A stretch of DNA of 64,000 bases from Bacillota bacterium (GCA_023388495.1 JAEWGC010000028.1:1-64000), one strand, 5' to 3'; positions 53,059-62,821 are shown, counted from the first letter of the stretch. Program-made: numbers and translations. Notes: generated by a model not told the origin, from the sequence alone.

Positions 53059-53373
53059 TTATTAGTAAGACCAGAATTAGCTTGTGGGTTGTTATTATTT
53101 GTACAAGCATATTCAGCATTTTTAGGACCAATATTTGCAGTGCTAATTGTTGACTATTTCTTTATAAAAAAAGAAAAGGTTAATTTAGCAGATTTATATG
53201 ATGAAAAAGGACCTTTCAAGGGAGTAAACTGGGCAGCAATCATTGCTATTGCAGTAGGTGCAATTGTAGCTTTAGTAGAAGTGAGATTATCATGGTATGC
53301 AAGTCTTCCACCTACAGCATTGACATATTATATTTTAATGAAGAAAATGCCATCAGCAAAAACTTATTGGTAG
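53059..53373 (+). pseudogene. C-terminal remnant of an NCS1 purine/allantoin permease
   Basis: Only the last 100 or so codons remain, reading RPELACGLLLFVQAYSAFLG then PIFAVLIVDYFFIKKEKVNL and ending PSAKTYW. This is the final membrane part of an NCS1 nucleobase/allantoin permease (PucI/AllP type), about 490 residues when complete. The frame is closed by a TAA at 53056 upstream and there is no start or ribosome site. The N-terminal four fifths are gone. It sits directly ahead of allB, where an allantoin permease is often found. Confidence 0.85.
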
Positions 53374-53407
53374 AAGTCTAGAAATATAAGGTCTATAGGA
53401 GGATATT

Positions 53408-54754
53408 ATGAGTAAATTTGATTTAATAGTTAGAAATGGAATGGTAGTAACAGATGAATCAGTAGAAAAATTAGATATTGCTATAGCTGATGGATCAATA
53501 GTTGAAATAGCACCTGAAATATCTGGTGTTGCTATTGAAGAAATAGATGCAAAAGGTAAATATATATTACCAGGGGGATACGACAGTCATGTTCATTTTA
53601 ATGAACCAGGTCGTACTGACTGGGAATCATTACTTACTGGTACAAGCTCCCTTGCAGCTGGAGGAATGACCTCATTTACAGATATGCCACTTAATTCAAC
53701 ACCTGTAACAACAAATGGGAAGAATTTTGACCTAAAGCTTGAAGCTGCTAAGAGAAATTCACTTGTTGATTATAGCTTTTGGGGTGGATTAACACCTGAT
53801 AATTTAGAAAACCTAGAAGAATTAGCAGAAAGAGGAGTAGTAGGGTTTAAAGCTTTTACATGTTTCAGTGGTCTGGAAGAATTTGAAGGTGCAGATGATT
53901 GGACATTATATAAAGGGATGGAAATAGCTGCAAAACTTGGATTACCAGTATCAGTACATGCTGAAAATAGGGATATAACAAATAAATTAACAGAAAAGTT
54001 TATTAAAGAAGGTAAGACCACACCTAGAGACTTTCTAAACTCTAGACCTGAAATATCTGAAGTAGAAGCTGTTCAAAGGGCAATATTATTTGCCGAAGAA
54101 ACAAAATGTAAACTTCATATTGCTCATATTAGTACTGCCAAAGGAGTTCAGTTAGTTGTTGAAGCTAGAAGAAAAGGTATAGATGTAACTTGTGAAACAG
54201 TTCCCCAGTATCTAACATTTACAGAAGATGATTTAGATGGATTAGGACCAATTGGAAAATGTTGTCCGCCTCTTAGAGCAAAGGATACAAAAGAAAATCT
54301 ATGGGAACATGTTATTGCAGGAGATGTAGATATAGTTTGTTCGGATCATTCACCAGCACCTTTTGAATTAAAGAAGGATAGTAACTTCTTTAAGGTATGG
54401 GGAGGAATATCAGGATGTCAATCTACAATGAACGTAATGCTTACAGAAGGATATCATAACAGGGGACTATCCCTTGTAGATGTTTCCAAATTGATATCAT
54501 TAAATCCTGCAGAAAGATTTGGAATAAAAAATAAAGGTAAAATAAAAGTAGGCTATGATGCGGATATGGCTTTAGTTGACCTAAATGAAAGCTTTATATT
54601 AAAAACGGATGACTTATTCTATATGCATAAAGTGAGTCCACTTGTAGGATTAACTTTTAAAGGTAAAATTGTAAGAACTATTCTTAGAGGAAAGACTATA
54701 TTCCAAGGAGGAAAGATAGTGTCTGAGCCAATAGGAAGATTTTTAAGACCTTAG
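53408..54754 (+). CDS. allB: Allantoinase
   Basis: The 448-residue cyclic amidohydrolase has the metal ligands GGYDSHVHFNEPGR, the carbamylated lysine in VVGFKAFTCFSG, VHAEN, HIAHIST and the catalytic aspartate in IVCSDHSPAPF. The block FNEPGRTDWE is typical of allantoinase rather than dihydropyrimidinase. It hydrolyses allantoin to allantoate, the first step of the pathway encoded here. A strong AGGAGGATATT site precedes the ATG. It lies 34 bases after the permease remnant. Confidence 0.92.
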   Translation: MSKFDLIVRNGMVVTDESVEKLDIAIADGSIVEIAPEISGVAIEEIDAKGKYILPGGYDSHVHFNEPGRTDWESLLTGTSSLAAGGMTSFTDMPLNSTPVTTNGKNFDLKLEAAKRNSLVDYSFWGGLTPDNLENLEELAERGVVGFKAFTCFSGLEEFEGADDWTLYKGMEIAAKLGLPVSVHAENRDITNKLTEKFIKEGKTTPRDFLNSRPEISEVEAVQRAILFAEETKCKLHIAHISTAKGVQLVVEARRKGIDVTCETVPQYLTFTEDDLDGLGPIGKCCPPLRAKDTKENLWEHVIAGDVDIVCSDHSPAPFELKKDSNFFKVWGGISGCQSTMNVMLTEGYHNRGLSLVDVSKLISLNPAERFGIKNKGKIKVGYDADMALVDLNESFILKTDDLFYMHKVSPLVGLTFKGKIVRTILRGKTIFQGGKIVSEPIGRFLRP

Positions 54755-54761
54755 ATATTCT

Positions 54762-54800
54762 AATAAGTTCAGATTTTGATTATCAAAATCTGAACTTATT
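54762..54800 (+). terminator. Terminator of allB (39-nt palindrome)
   Basis: AATAAGTTCAGATTTTGAT pairs perfectly over 19 bases with its complement around one central T (54781). It ends in TTATTTTAC and closes the allB transcript. Confidence 0.85.
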
Positions 54801-54802
54801 TT

Positions 54803-54827
54803 ACTTACATTATAGTATAATGTAAGT
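54803..54827 (+). promoter_or_regulatory. Inverted repeat overlapping the -10 of the ytcJ-like gene
   Basis: ACTTACATTA and TAATGTAAGT are perfect ten-base arms around TAGTA. The right half contains TATAAT (54816-54821), the likely -10 element, about 25 bases before the start. A repressor bound here would block transcription. Confidence 0.6.
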
Positions 54828-54845
54828 ATCAAAGGAGGCGATATT

Positions 54846-56477
54846 GTGGATTTAATATTAGTAAATGGGAAAATCTATACAATGGATAAAGAAAGAAGTA
54901 TAGCCGAAGCTATTGCTGTTAAAGGGGATATTATAGAAAAGGTTGGTAGTACTGAAGAAATAATGGCTTTAAGAAAAGATCATACAAAGATTATTGATCT
55001 AGAAGGTAAAATAATATTACCTGGATTCAATGACAGCCATATGCATTTACTTAGTTATGGACATTCTCTAAATAGAATAGACCTGGGGAGAGCAAAGTCT
55101 ATAGAAGATATAAATAATATAATAAAAACAGTTATTGAAGAAACCGCTATAGAAAAAGGGGAATGGGTTAATGGTAGAGGTTGGAATCAGGATTACTTTC
55201 AGGGAGAAAAAAGATTTCCAACAAGATATGATTTAGACAATATATCTTTAGAGCATCCTATTTTAATTGGAAGAGCATGTGGACATGTTGTTGTAGTAAA
55301 TAGTAAGGCATTAGAACTATTAAATATAACAAAAGATACTCCACAGGTAGAAGGTGGTCATTTTGATTTAGATGAAAATGGAGAGCCCTTAGGTATATTT
55401 AGGGAAAATGCTCTTGGATTAGTATATTCTAAATTACCTAGCCCCACAGTTGAAGATATAAAGGCAATGATGGTAAGGGCTATTAAAGATATAAATAGAT
55501 ATGGAATTACTTCTATTGGAACAGACGATTTTGATGCATTTCCAGATGTGGATTATGAGAAAATAATATTGGCATATGAGGAACTAAAAGAAGAAAACAA
55601 ACTAAAGGTAAGGGCATACCAGCAATTTCTAATTCATGACAAAAATAGATTACAGGGCTTTATAGATAAGGGATATAGCACTTCTTGGGGAGATAAGTTT
55701 TTCAAAATGGGACCTTTAAAATTATTAGTAGATGGTTCTTTAGGGGCCAGAACAGCAGCATTGGTTGAACCTTATTCTGATGATAATAGTACTAATGGTA
55801 TAACTAAGTTGACTCAAGGAGAATTAGATAATTTAGTAGATTTAGCTCATAAAAACAATATACAAACAGCAATCCACGGTATAGGAGACAAGGCTATGTA
55901 TATGGCTTTTGAAAGTATAGAAAAGGCATTAGATAATAATCCGAGGGAAGATCACCGTCATGGTATAGTCCATTGTCAAATAACTGATGAATATCTTTTG
56001 GATAAATTTGCAGAATTAAATGTATTGGCATATATACAACCTATATTCTTAGATTATGATTGGAAAATTGTAAAGGATAGGGTAGGGAAAGATAGGGAAA
56101 AGACTTCTTATAATTGGAAGTCCATGATAGATAAAAATATACCTATAGCCTGTGGTTCCGATGCGCCTGTTGAAATATTAGATGTGCTGAAGGGAGTATA
56201 TGAGGCTGTTACAAGGAAGGATTTAGAGGGGAACCCTTATGGAGGCTGGCTTCCAAATCAGAAACTAACAGTAGATGAGGTAGTATATGGCTATACTATG
56301 GGAGGTGCTTATGCTTCCTTTGAAGAAAATATAAAGGGTTCTTTAGAGAAAGGTAAACTTGCAGATATGGTTTTATTATCTCAAGATATATTTAATATAG
56401 AAGAAGACATGATAAAGGATGTAGAGGTTCTTGCAACTATATTAGGTGGAGAAGTAGTATATGGGAGTTTAGCTTAA
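54846..56477 (+). CDS. YtcJ-type amidohydrolase
   Basis: The 543-residue metal-dependent hydrolase belongs to the amidohydrolase_3/YtcJ group. It has ILPGFNDSHMHLLSYGHSLN for the first HxH, LLVDGSLGARTAALVEPYSD, AIHGIGDKAM, HGIVHCQ and the late CGSDAPVEILD. It hydrolyses an amide, imide or formamide; the true substrate is unknown for nearly all members. Its place after allB suggests a ureide or hydantoin-like compound. The start is GTG 54846 behind AAAGGAGG, under its own operator-bearing promoter. Confidence 0.85.
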   Translation: MDLILVNGKIYTMDKERSIAEAIAVKGDIIEKVGSTEEIMALRKDHTKIIDLEGKIILPGFNDSHMHLLSYGHSLNRIDLGRAKSIEDINNIIKTVIEETAIEKGEWVNGRGWNQDYFQGEKRFPTRYDLDNISLEHPILIGRACGHVVVVNSKALELLNITKDTPQVEGGHFDLDENGEPLGIFRENALGLVYSKLPSPTVEDIKAMMVRAIKDINRYGITSIGTDDFDAFPDVDYEKIILAYEELKEENKLKVRAYQQFLIHDKNRLQGFIDKGYSTSWGDKFFKMGPLKLLVDGSLGARTAALVEPYSDDNSTNGITKLTQGELDNLVDLAHKNNIQTAIHGIGDKAMYMAFESIEKALDNNPREDHRHGIVHCQITDEYLLDKFAELNVLAYIQPIFLDYDWKIVKDRVGKDREKTSYNWKSMIDKNIPIACGSDAPVEILDVLKGVYEAVTRKDLEGNPYGGWLPNQKLTVDEVVYGYTMGGAYASFEENIKGSLEKGKLADMVLLSQDIFNIEEDMIKDVEVLATILGGEVVYGSLA

Positions 56478-56480
56478 AAT

Positions 56481-56525
56481 AATAACTGCAATTATTGGTG
56501 CTTGGAACCGATAATTGCAGTTATT
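56481..56525. terminator. Bidirectional terminator (19-pair stem)
   Basis: AATAACTGCAATTAT..TGGT pairs with ACCG..ATAATTGCAGTTATT around GCTTGGA, between converging genes. Confidence 0.9.
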
Positions 56526-56538
56526 TCACTTTTTCCAT

Positions 56539-58626
56539 TTATAATTTTATATTTCTAAATATCTCCTGTAGATCATCTGCTAGCCTTGCTAGTGAATCTG
56601 TTGAACTGGTTATTTCATCCATAGATGCCATTTGCTCTTCAGTAGCTGCAGAAACATTGTGAATTTCATTTGCTACTTCATGAGAGATAGACTCGGCTAC
56701 TTGAATTGAAGTCACAGCTTGATCTATACTGTCTCCAACATTTATAATGGAGTTTATACTTCTAGACATACCTGAATTCATATCATCAATAATTCCTGCT
56801 ATATGATCAAAGGTTTTCTTGGTGTCATTAACTTTATCTATTCCCTTATTTATTTCTTCATTACTAAACTCCATAAGATTGCTTGTATCTATTATTAAAT
56901 CATGATTGTTTTTAATAATATTATTAATTTCATCTGTTGAATTCTTAGTTTGATCAGCAAGTTTTCTAATCTCTTCAGCAACTACTGAAAACCCTCTACC
57001 AGCCTCGCCAGCCCTTGCTGCTTCTATGGCTGCATTTAATGCAAGTAGGTTTGTTTGCTCTGCTATGCTTTGTATAACTATTAATATTTCATCCATCTTT
57101 TCTGAGCTATTATTTATTTTTTCAAGGGAAGCCCTTACCTTATTAGTGCTATTTTTAATATTGTCCATTTGATCTATTACTTCATCGATTACTTTTTTAC
57201 CTTCTTCAGTGCTACTAAAGGCTTGTTCACTAAGTTTTTCTACTAATCTACCTTCATTTAAAGCTAGGGTAAATTGTTCAGCTACATTCTTTATCTCAGC
57301 AGATACCTTAAGTATTTCTTCGATTTGGTCTTGAGATCTAGCTGCTATATTATTAGCAGCTTCGGCTATTGAAGTAGAAGCTGCGGAAGATTCTTGAGTT
57401 ATAGCAGCTAATTCTTGAGAGGATGCAGCTAATGATTGGGAAGAGCCTTGGGTTTCACGTGCAAATCCTTTTATACTATCTATTACTCTTTGAATAGACT
57501 TAGCCATAATTCCAAGTTCATCTTCTCTATCTAGGGTCTTTTCATCTATGGTAAATGTTAAATCTAAATCAGATAAATGCTTAGTTTTATTACTCATATC
57601 AATAATTCTATTGGTGATGCCACGATTGATAATATATGATAGCATTATACCAATAGCTAACGATATACTTACAATAAGAATTAAGGTTTTCTTCAAGGAA
57701 TTTAAGTCTCTTAAGATCTCCTTTTCCGTAATGCTTAATAATATAGTCCAACCTTTAGAAGGAATAGGAGCATAGCCTAAATGAATAATTTCTCCTTCCT
57801 CCTCATATTGACCTACGCCAGTTGTTTTCCCCATAATATCTTGGGTTATTTTTTCTACATCTGACTTAGAGTTCGTAGATACCCTATGAATTAAAGTGCT
57901 AAAATTAATCTTGCTTTCATCTCCGCTAGTAGTAGCGCTAGATATACCATCACTTGTAGCACTAGAGACCACAGTTGGATGGGAAACAACATCGATTTCT
58001 TCATTTAGAAGATAAGCAAATCCCTTTTCTCCTATCTTAATATCACTTGCAAGACTATAAAACTCATTTGCATCTTTAAAGGCTATGATAGCTCCAACTA
58101 TTTTATTATCAAATTTAAGGGGAGTGGACACAGCTACATCCATATTTTTAGATTTGTCATTATAGAAGGGCTGGGAAAAATATGGCTTACCCTCTTTAGA
58201 AATTTTGAAATAATCATAGTTTGATACATTTATATTATCGCCATTATCTAAAATCAAATTTCCTTGATCATCGGCAATTCCGATGCCCGTTAGTTTCAAT
58301 CTATCCTTCTCAATTTTCAGTACTTTTGATTTTTGCTCCCAAAGGATATCTGGATCTCCTAAGAATTCAAAGTTACCTAAAGGTTCAATTGACGAGATAT
58401 ACATTTCTATCCTTGCTTCTACTATATTAGCAGAATCCTTTGCCTTATTTAATAATAACTCTTCGGATGAATTGATCAAGGAATTCTTGGCAATAAGATA
58501 TGTAGTGGCACCTACAATAGATGAAAGTGTAATAATAATGAGTGTAAGGGTTAATGTTAGAGCTGTTCCAATACTTTTTCTTTTTTTCTTATTAGTTTTA
58601 TCTTTTGTTTTTATCACGTGTTTCAC
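56539..58626 (-). CDS. Methyl-accepting chemotaxis protein with dCache sensor
   Basis: The 695-residue receptor has a lysine-rich cytoplasmic start, a membrane helix near 22-46 and a double Cache sensor (GIADDQGNLILDNGDN, FSQPFYNDKSKNMDVAVST, GEKGFAYLLNEEIDVVSHPT). A second helix lies near 310-332, followed by HAMP and a complete signalling domain with AEQTNLLALNAAIEAARAGE. A loop of serine- and threonine-rich residues near 225-240 is unusual but in frame. It reads on the minus strand between the ureide and Liv genes. The start has GAGGAGTG upstream. The ligand is not known. Confidence 0.92.
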   Translation of the reverse strand: MKHVIKTKDKTNKKKRKSIGTALTLTLTLIIITLSSIVGATTYLIAKNSLINSSEELLLNKAKDSANIVEARIEMYISSIEPLGNFEFLGDPDILWEQKSKVLKIEKDRLKLTGIGIADDQGNLILDNGDNINVSNYDYFKISKEGKPYFSQPFYNDKSKNMDVAVSTPLKFDNKIVGAIIAFKDANEFYSLASDIKIGEKGFAYLLNEEIDVVSHPTVVSSATSDGISSATTSGDESKINFSTLIHRVSTNSKSDVEKITQDIMGKTTGVGQYEEEGEIIHLGYAPIPSKGWTILLSITEKEILRDLNSLKKTLILIVSISLAIGIMLSYIINRGITNRIIDMSNKTKHLSDLDLTFTIDEKTLDREDELGIMAKSIQRVIDSIKGFARETQGSSQSLAASSQELAAITQESSAASTSIAEAANNIAARSQDQIEEILKVSAEIKNVAEQFTLALNEGRLVEKLSEQAFSSTEEGKKVIDEVIDQMDNIKNSTNKVRASLEKINNSSEKMDEILIVIQSIAEQTNLLALNAAIEAARAGEAGRGFSVVAEEIRKLADQTKNSTDEINNIIKNNHDLIIDTSNLMEFSNEEINKGIDKVNDTKKTFDHIAGIIDDMNSGMSRSINSIINVGDSIDQAVTSIQVAESISHEVANEIHNVSAATEEQMASMDEITSSTDSLARLADDLQEIFRNIKL

Positions 58627-58785
58627 TCCTCGTGGTAATATATTATATTAATTACCATTATAACTCATAATTTCCTTTTGGCACATATTAAATCCATATT
58701 ATAAATATAATTAATTGAAGAACTATAAGACAGGGTAAGATTTTGAACAACATAAATAGTGTGAAAATTGATAAAAGTTGAATAA

Positions 58786-58814
58786 TTGACTTTATTCTGA
58801 CGAAGTGATATACT
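58786..58814 (+). promoter_or_regulatory. SigA-type promoter of the liv operon
   Basis: TTGACT (58786-58791) and TATACT (58809-58814) are separated by exactly 17 bases, about 108 bases ahead of livJ, leaving a short untranslated leader. Confidence 0.75.
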
Positions 58815-58921
58815 GGTATAATAAAAAAGCGACATAATAATTCCTACATACTTTAAATTGTTTATGTATTTAAGACATGTAATTATTCATGCCTTTAATA
58901 AAATAAAAGGGAGGAATTTAG

Positions 58922-60082
58922 ATGAAAAAAAGAGCATTTTTATTTATTTTGTCAGCAATTTTAGTGCTAGGAACTCTAGCTGGATGTGGTACAAAACAAA
59001 CCTCTGGCTCAAACGGTGATGTTATCAAAATAGGTGTATTTGAACCTATGACAGGCTCTAGTGCAGCTGGGGGAGAAATGACAGTAGAAGGTATTAAATT
59101 AGCTAATGAAAAGATTGGAGAAGTATTAGGTAAAAAAGTAGAACTAGTTATAGTAGATAATAAATCAGATAAGGTAGAGGCAGCAAATGCAGCATCTCGT
59201 CTTGTAGATAAGGACAAGGTAGTTGCTATTATAGGTAGCTATGGTAGTTCATTATCTATGGCAGCAGGAGATATAGTTAAGGCTGCAAAGGTTCCAGCAG
59301 TAGGCTGCTCACCAACTAATCCACTTGTTACTTTAAATAATGATTATTATTTTAGAGTATGCTTTATTGATCCATTCCAAGGAACAGTTATGGCTAATTA
59401 TGCATTTAATGATTTAGGTGCAAAGAAGGCAGCTATAATTCAAGACGTCCAACAAGACTACTCTGTAGGACTTTCCAAGTACTTTGAACAGGCTTTTATA
59501 GATTTAACAGGCTCTGCAAACTCCATAGTTGGAAAGACTTCTTATAATACAGGCGACCAAGACTTCTCAGCTCAACTAACTAATATTAAATCTTTAAATC
59601 CAGATGTAATATTTGCACCAGGAAATTATGGTGAATCTGCATTATTAATTAAACAGGCAAGAGATTTAGGTATTACCGTTCCAATCCTTGGTGGAGATAC
59701 TTGGGAAGCTCCAGAGTTTCTAGATATAGGCGGTTCATCAGTAGAGGGTGCAGTATATAGTACTCACTTTACATCAGAAGCTCCTGTAACTGAAATGTCA
59801 AAGACATTCTTAGAAGACTATAAAGCTAAGTTCGGTAAAGATGCAAATGCATTTGCTGCTTTAGGATATGATGCCTATATGGTAATTATAGATGCTATTG
59901 AAAAAGCTGGTTCAGCTGATTCGGTTGCTATAAGAAATAAAATTGCAGCAACGAAAGATTTTGTAGGTTCAACAGGAGTTATTACTTTAGATAAAAATGG
60001 AGATGCTGTTAAATCAGCAGTTATAAATCAAGTAAAAGATGGTAAGTTTGTTTATTTAACAACAGTAGAGCCAATAAAATAA
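58922..60082 (+). CDS. livJ: Amino acid/amide ABC importer, substrate-binding lipoprotein (LivJ/K type)
   Basis: The 386-residue protein has a lipoprotein signal with lipobox LAGCG (cysteine near residue 22). A type I periplasmic-binding fold of the leucine-binding family follows: IGVFEPMTGSSAAGG, AIIGSYGSSLSMAAGDI, FRVCFIDPFQGTVMANY and LGGDTWEAPEFLDI. It captures the ligand outside for the LivHMGF transporter encoded behind it. Family members bind branched-chain amino acids, other amino acids or amides such as urea; the ligand cannot be fixed by eye. GGGAGG precedes the start. Confidence 0.9.
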   Translation: MKKRAFLFILSAILVLGTLAGCGTKQTSGSNGDVIKIGVFEPMTGSSAAGGEMTVEGIKLANEKIGEVLGKKVELVIVDNKSDKVEAANAASRLVDKDKVVAIIGSYGSSLSMAAGDIVKAAKVPAVGCSPTNPLVTLNNDYYFRVCFIDPFQGTVMANYAFNDLGAKKAAIIQDVQQDYSVGLSKYFEQAFIDLTGSANSIVGKTSYNTGDQDFSAQLTNIKSLNPDVIFAPGNYGESALLIKQARDLGITVPILGGDTWEAPEFLDIGGSSVEGAVYSTHFTSEAPVTEMSKTFLEDYKAKFGKDANAFAALGYDAYMVIIDAIEKAGSADSVAIRNKIAATKDFVGSTGVITLDKNGDAVKSAVINQVKDGKFVYLTTVEPIK

Positions 60083-60102
60083 AAGAATTAAATGGGGGAA
60101 TT

Positions 60103-60999
60103 ATGATGAGCATACAAGAGTTTTCACAACACATGGCTAACGGTATTTCCTTAGGAAGTCTTTATGCTCTGATTGCCATTGGATATACTATGGTTTATGG
60201 AATATTAAGGCTTATTAACTTTGCCCATGGAGATATCTTCATGTTAGGTGTGTATTTAACATTTTACGGTATAGTATATACACCGATACCATGGTATATA
60301 GTATTTATATTTGTTGCGGTTATTACTGGAATTTTGGGACTAATCTTAGAAAGACTTGCTTATAAACCTCTAAGGGGTTCACCGAGAATTACTATTCTTA
60401 TATCTGCCATAGGCGCATCATTCTTGCTACAAAACCTAGGCGTATTGGTTTTTGGGGGGAGGCCTAAGGCCTTCCCAACCCCTGAAGTTTTCAATAAGGT
60501 AGCAAATATTAGAGGTGTTTCAATATCACTTGTGAACTTTGTAATCCCAATTGTTACAGTAATTCTTTTGATCCTTTTAAACTTCTTCATTCAAAAGACA
60601 AGAACTGGTATGGCAATGAGAGCATTATCTAAAGACTATGAAGCAGCCAGCCTAATGGGAATTAACATTAATGGAACAATCTCTATTACCTTCTTTATAG
60701 GTTCATTTTTGGCAGCTGTAGGTGGTATCATGTGGGGAATAAAATATCCTCAGCTTATGCCTCATATGGGTGTACTTCCTGGTCTTAAATGTTTTATAGC
60801 AGCAGTAATAGGAGGAATCGGAAACATTACTGGTGCTGTAATGGGAGGATTTATACTAGGACTTGGTGAAATACTACTTATAGCATTTTTACCTAGCTTA
60901 ACAGGCTATAGAGATGCATTTGCCTTTGTACTACTCATTATTATACTCCTTGTTAAGCCAACAGGTTTAATGGGAGAAAAAATAGCGGAGAAGGTGTAG
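60103..60999 (+). CDS. livH: Amino acid/amide ABC importer permease LivH
   Basis: The 298-residue permease has the LivH markers NGISLGSLYALIAIGYTMVY, LRLINFAHGDIFMLG and RALSKDYEAASLMGINI, and several membrane helices. It forms the channel with LivM. It begins 20 bases after livJ behind GGGGGAAT, with ATG doublets at 60103 and 60106. Length and motifs are normal. Confidence 0.92.
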   Translation: MMSIQEFSQHMANGISLGSLYALIAIGYTMVYGILRLINFAHGDIFMLGVYLTFYGIVYTPIPWYIVFIFVAVITGILGLILERLAYKPLRGSPRITILISAIGASFLLQNLGVLVFGGRPKAFPTPEVFNKVANIRGVSISLVNFVIPIVTVILLILLNFFIQKTRTGMAMRALSKDYEAASLMGININGTISITFFIGSFLAAVGGIMWGIKYPQLMPHMGVLPGLKCFIAAVIGGIGNITGAVMGGFILGLGEILLIAFLPSLTGYRDAFAFVLLIIILLVKPTGLMGEKIAEKV

Positions 61000-61002
61000 C
61001 CT

Positions 61003-62067
61003 ATGAAGAAGAATAATTTAACTTTCAATATATTATTAATAGCAGTAGCATTAATTGTATTATTTATTTTAAATATCTATTTAGACAATTATCAAGTTAC
61101 AATTATAAATCTTTGTGCAATTTATATAATATTAGCTTTAAGCATGAACTTAATCAATGGTTTTACGGGATTGTTTTCCTTGGGACATGCTGGATTTATG
61201 GCAATAGGGGCTTACACTGTGGCAATCCTTACTATGTCTATAGAGGCAAAGGAAATGAATTTTTATATGGAACCAATGATGCCATCACTTTTAAATCTAA
61301 ATATGCCAATTTTTCTAGCGTTGATTATGGGAGGGTTAATGGCAGCTCTATTCGGATTTTTAGTAGGAGCTCCAGTACTAAAGCTAACTGATGACTATTT
61401 AGCTATTGCAACTTTAGGCTTTTCAGAGATTATTAGGGTTGTAATAATCAACCTTCAAAGTATAACGAATGGTTCTTTGGGACTTAAAGGAATACCAAAA
61501 TTGGTTATTAATCCGAGGATAGGAGAAATTTTTGCCATAAGCGAAAGGGTTAATCTGCTATGGTCCTGGAGTATAGCAATCCTTACTATTGTATTTATGA
61601 AATTGTTAATGAAAAGCAGCTATGGTAAAGCTTTTAAGGCAATCCGAGAAGATGAAATTGCAGCAAGATCAATGGGGATAAACTTATTTAAACATAAGGT
61701 AATGAGCTTTACCATCGGTTCATTCCTAGCGGGAGTAGGAGGAGGTCTTCTAGCAACATCTCTAGGGACCATAGACCCAACACTCTTTAAATTTGCCCTT
61801 ACCTTCAATATTCTCCTGATGGTAGTATTAGGTGGTATGGGAAATATAAATGGTACTGCCATAGCTGCGGTTATAATCACTGTGGCAATGGAAGCCCTTA
61901 GATTCTTAGATGAGCCTATGAATCTAGGATTTGTTACGACCCCTGCATTACCAGGTCTTAGAATGGTAGTATTTTCATTGATTCTAATGCTTGTAGTTAT
62001 ATTTAAAAAAGATGGGTTTATAAAAGATACCCTAGGGAAAGTGAGGGGTAAATATGCTAAAAATTGA
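61003..62067 (+). CDS. livM: Amino acid/amide ABC importer permease LivM
   Basis: The 354-residue permease is the LivM partner. It has ALSMNLINGFTGLFSLGHAG, VGAPVLKLTDDYLAIATLGF and FKAIREDEIAARSMGINLF, the EAA-type coupling loop. It begins three bases after livH and its end overlaps livG by 14 bases, so the genes are translationally coupled. Nothing suggests damage. Confidence 0.92.
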   Translation: MKKNNLTFNILLIAVALIVLFILNIYLDNYQVTIINLCAIYIILALSMNLINGFTGLFSLGHAGFMAIGAYTVAILTMSIEAKEMNFYMEPMMPSLLNLNMPIFLALIMGGLMAALFGFLVGAPVLKLTDDYLAIATLGFSEIIRVVIINLQSITNGSLGLKGIPKLVINPRIGEIFAISERVNLLWSWSIAILTIVFMKLLMKSSYGKAFKAIREDEIAARSMGINLFKHKVMSFTIGSFLAGVGGGLLATSLGTIDPTLFKFALTFNILLMVVLGGMGNINGTAIAAVIITVAMEALRFLDEPMNLGFVTTPALPGLRMVVFSLILMLVVIFKKDGFIKDTLGKVRGKYAKN

Positions 62068-62821
62068 TAATGTAACTATGCGATTTGGTGGAGTTGTTGC
62101 AGTAAATAACTTCTCAGCAGATATTAAAGATGGAGAAGTTGTTGGTCTAATTGGTCCTAATGGAGCTGGAAAAACTACTGTATTTAACGTGGTCACAGGA
62201 GTATATAAACCAACAGAAGGAAAAGTACTCTTCAATCCTTTAGGAAATGAAAAGATAATATCAAATCTTCGACCAGACCAAATAGCACAACTTGGCATAT
62301 GCCGTACTTTCCAAAATATTAGATTGTTTAAGGAATTATCAGTTCTTGATAATGTATTTATAGGAAGTCATTTAAGACTTAAATCTGGAATATTTTCTTC
62401 TGTGCTAAGATTACCAAATTATAATAAAGAAGAAAAAGATATGCTGGAAAAGGCTAAATATCTTCTAGAAAAGGTAGGGTTATATGAAGAAAGAGATGAG
62501 AAAGCTTTTTCTCTACCTTATGGTAAGCAAAGAAGACTAGAGATAGCTAGGGCTTTAGCGACGGATCCAAAGTTACTTTTACTAGATGAACCAGCGGCAG
62601 GAATGAACCCTCAAGAAACTCAAGATTTAATGGGATTTATCTCCGATATAAAGAAAGAGTTTGATTTAACTATATTCTTAATAGAGCATCATATGGAAGT
62701 GGTTATGGGGATTTGTGAAAAGATATTTGTATTAGACCATGGTACTTTAATTGCACAAGGTAACCCAGGAGAAATCCAAAACGATTCTAGAGTTATCGAA
62801 GCATACTTGGGGGTGGAATAA
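62054..62821 (+). CDS. livG: Amino acid/amide ABC importer ATPase LivG
   Basis: The 255-residue ATPase has Walker A GPNGAGKTT (residues 36-44), the LivG-type linker GICRTFQNIRLFKELSVLDN, a signature reading LPYGKQRRLEIARAL in place of LSGGQ, and Walker B LLLLDEPAAGMNPQE. LivG proteins normally have LPYGxQR, so this is typical. It couples ATP hydrolysis to the LivHM channel. It shares its last base with the start of livF (ATAATG). Confidence 0.92.
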   Translation: MLKIDNVTMRFGGVVAVNNFSADIKDGEVVGLIGPNGAGKTTVFNVVTGVYKPTEGKVLFNPLGNEKIISNLRPDQIAQLGICRTFQNIRLFKELSVLDNVFIGSHLRLKSGIFSSVLRLPNYNKEEKDMLEKAKYLLEKVGLYEERDEKAFSLPYGKQRRLEIARALATDPKLLLLDEPAAGMNPQETQDLMGFISDIKKEFDLTIFLIEHHMEVVMGICEKIFVLDHGTLIAQGNPGEIQNDSRVIEAYLGVE

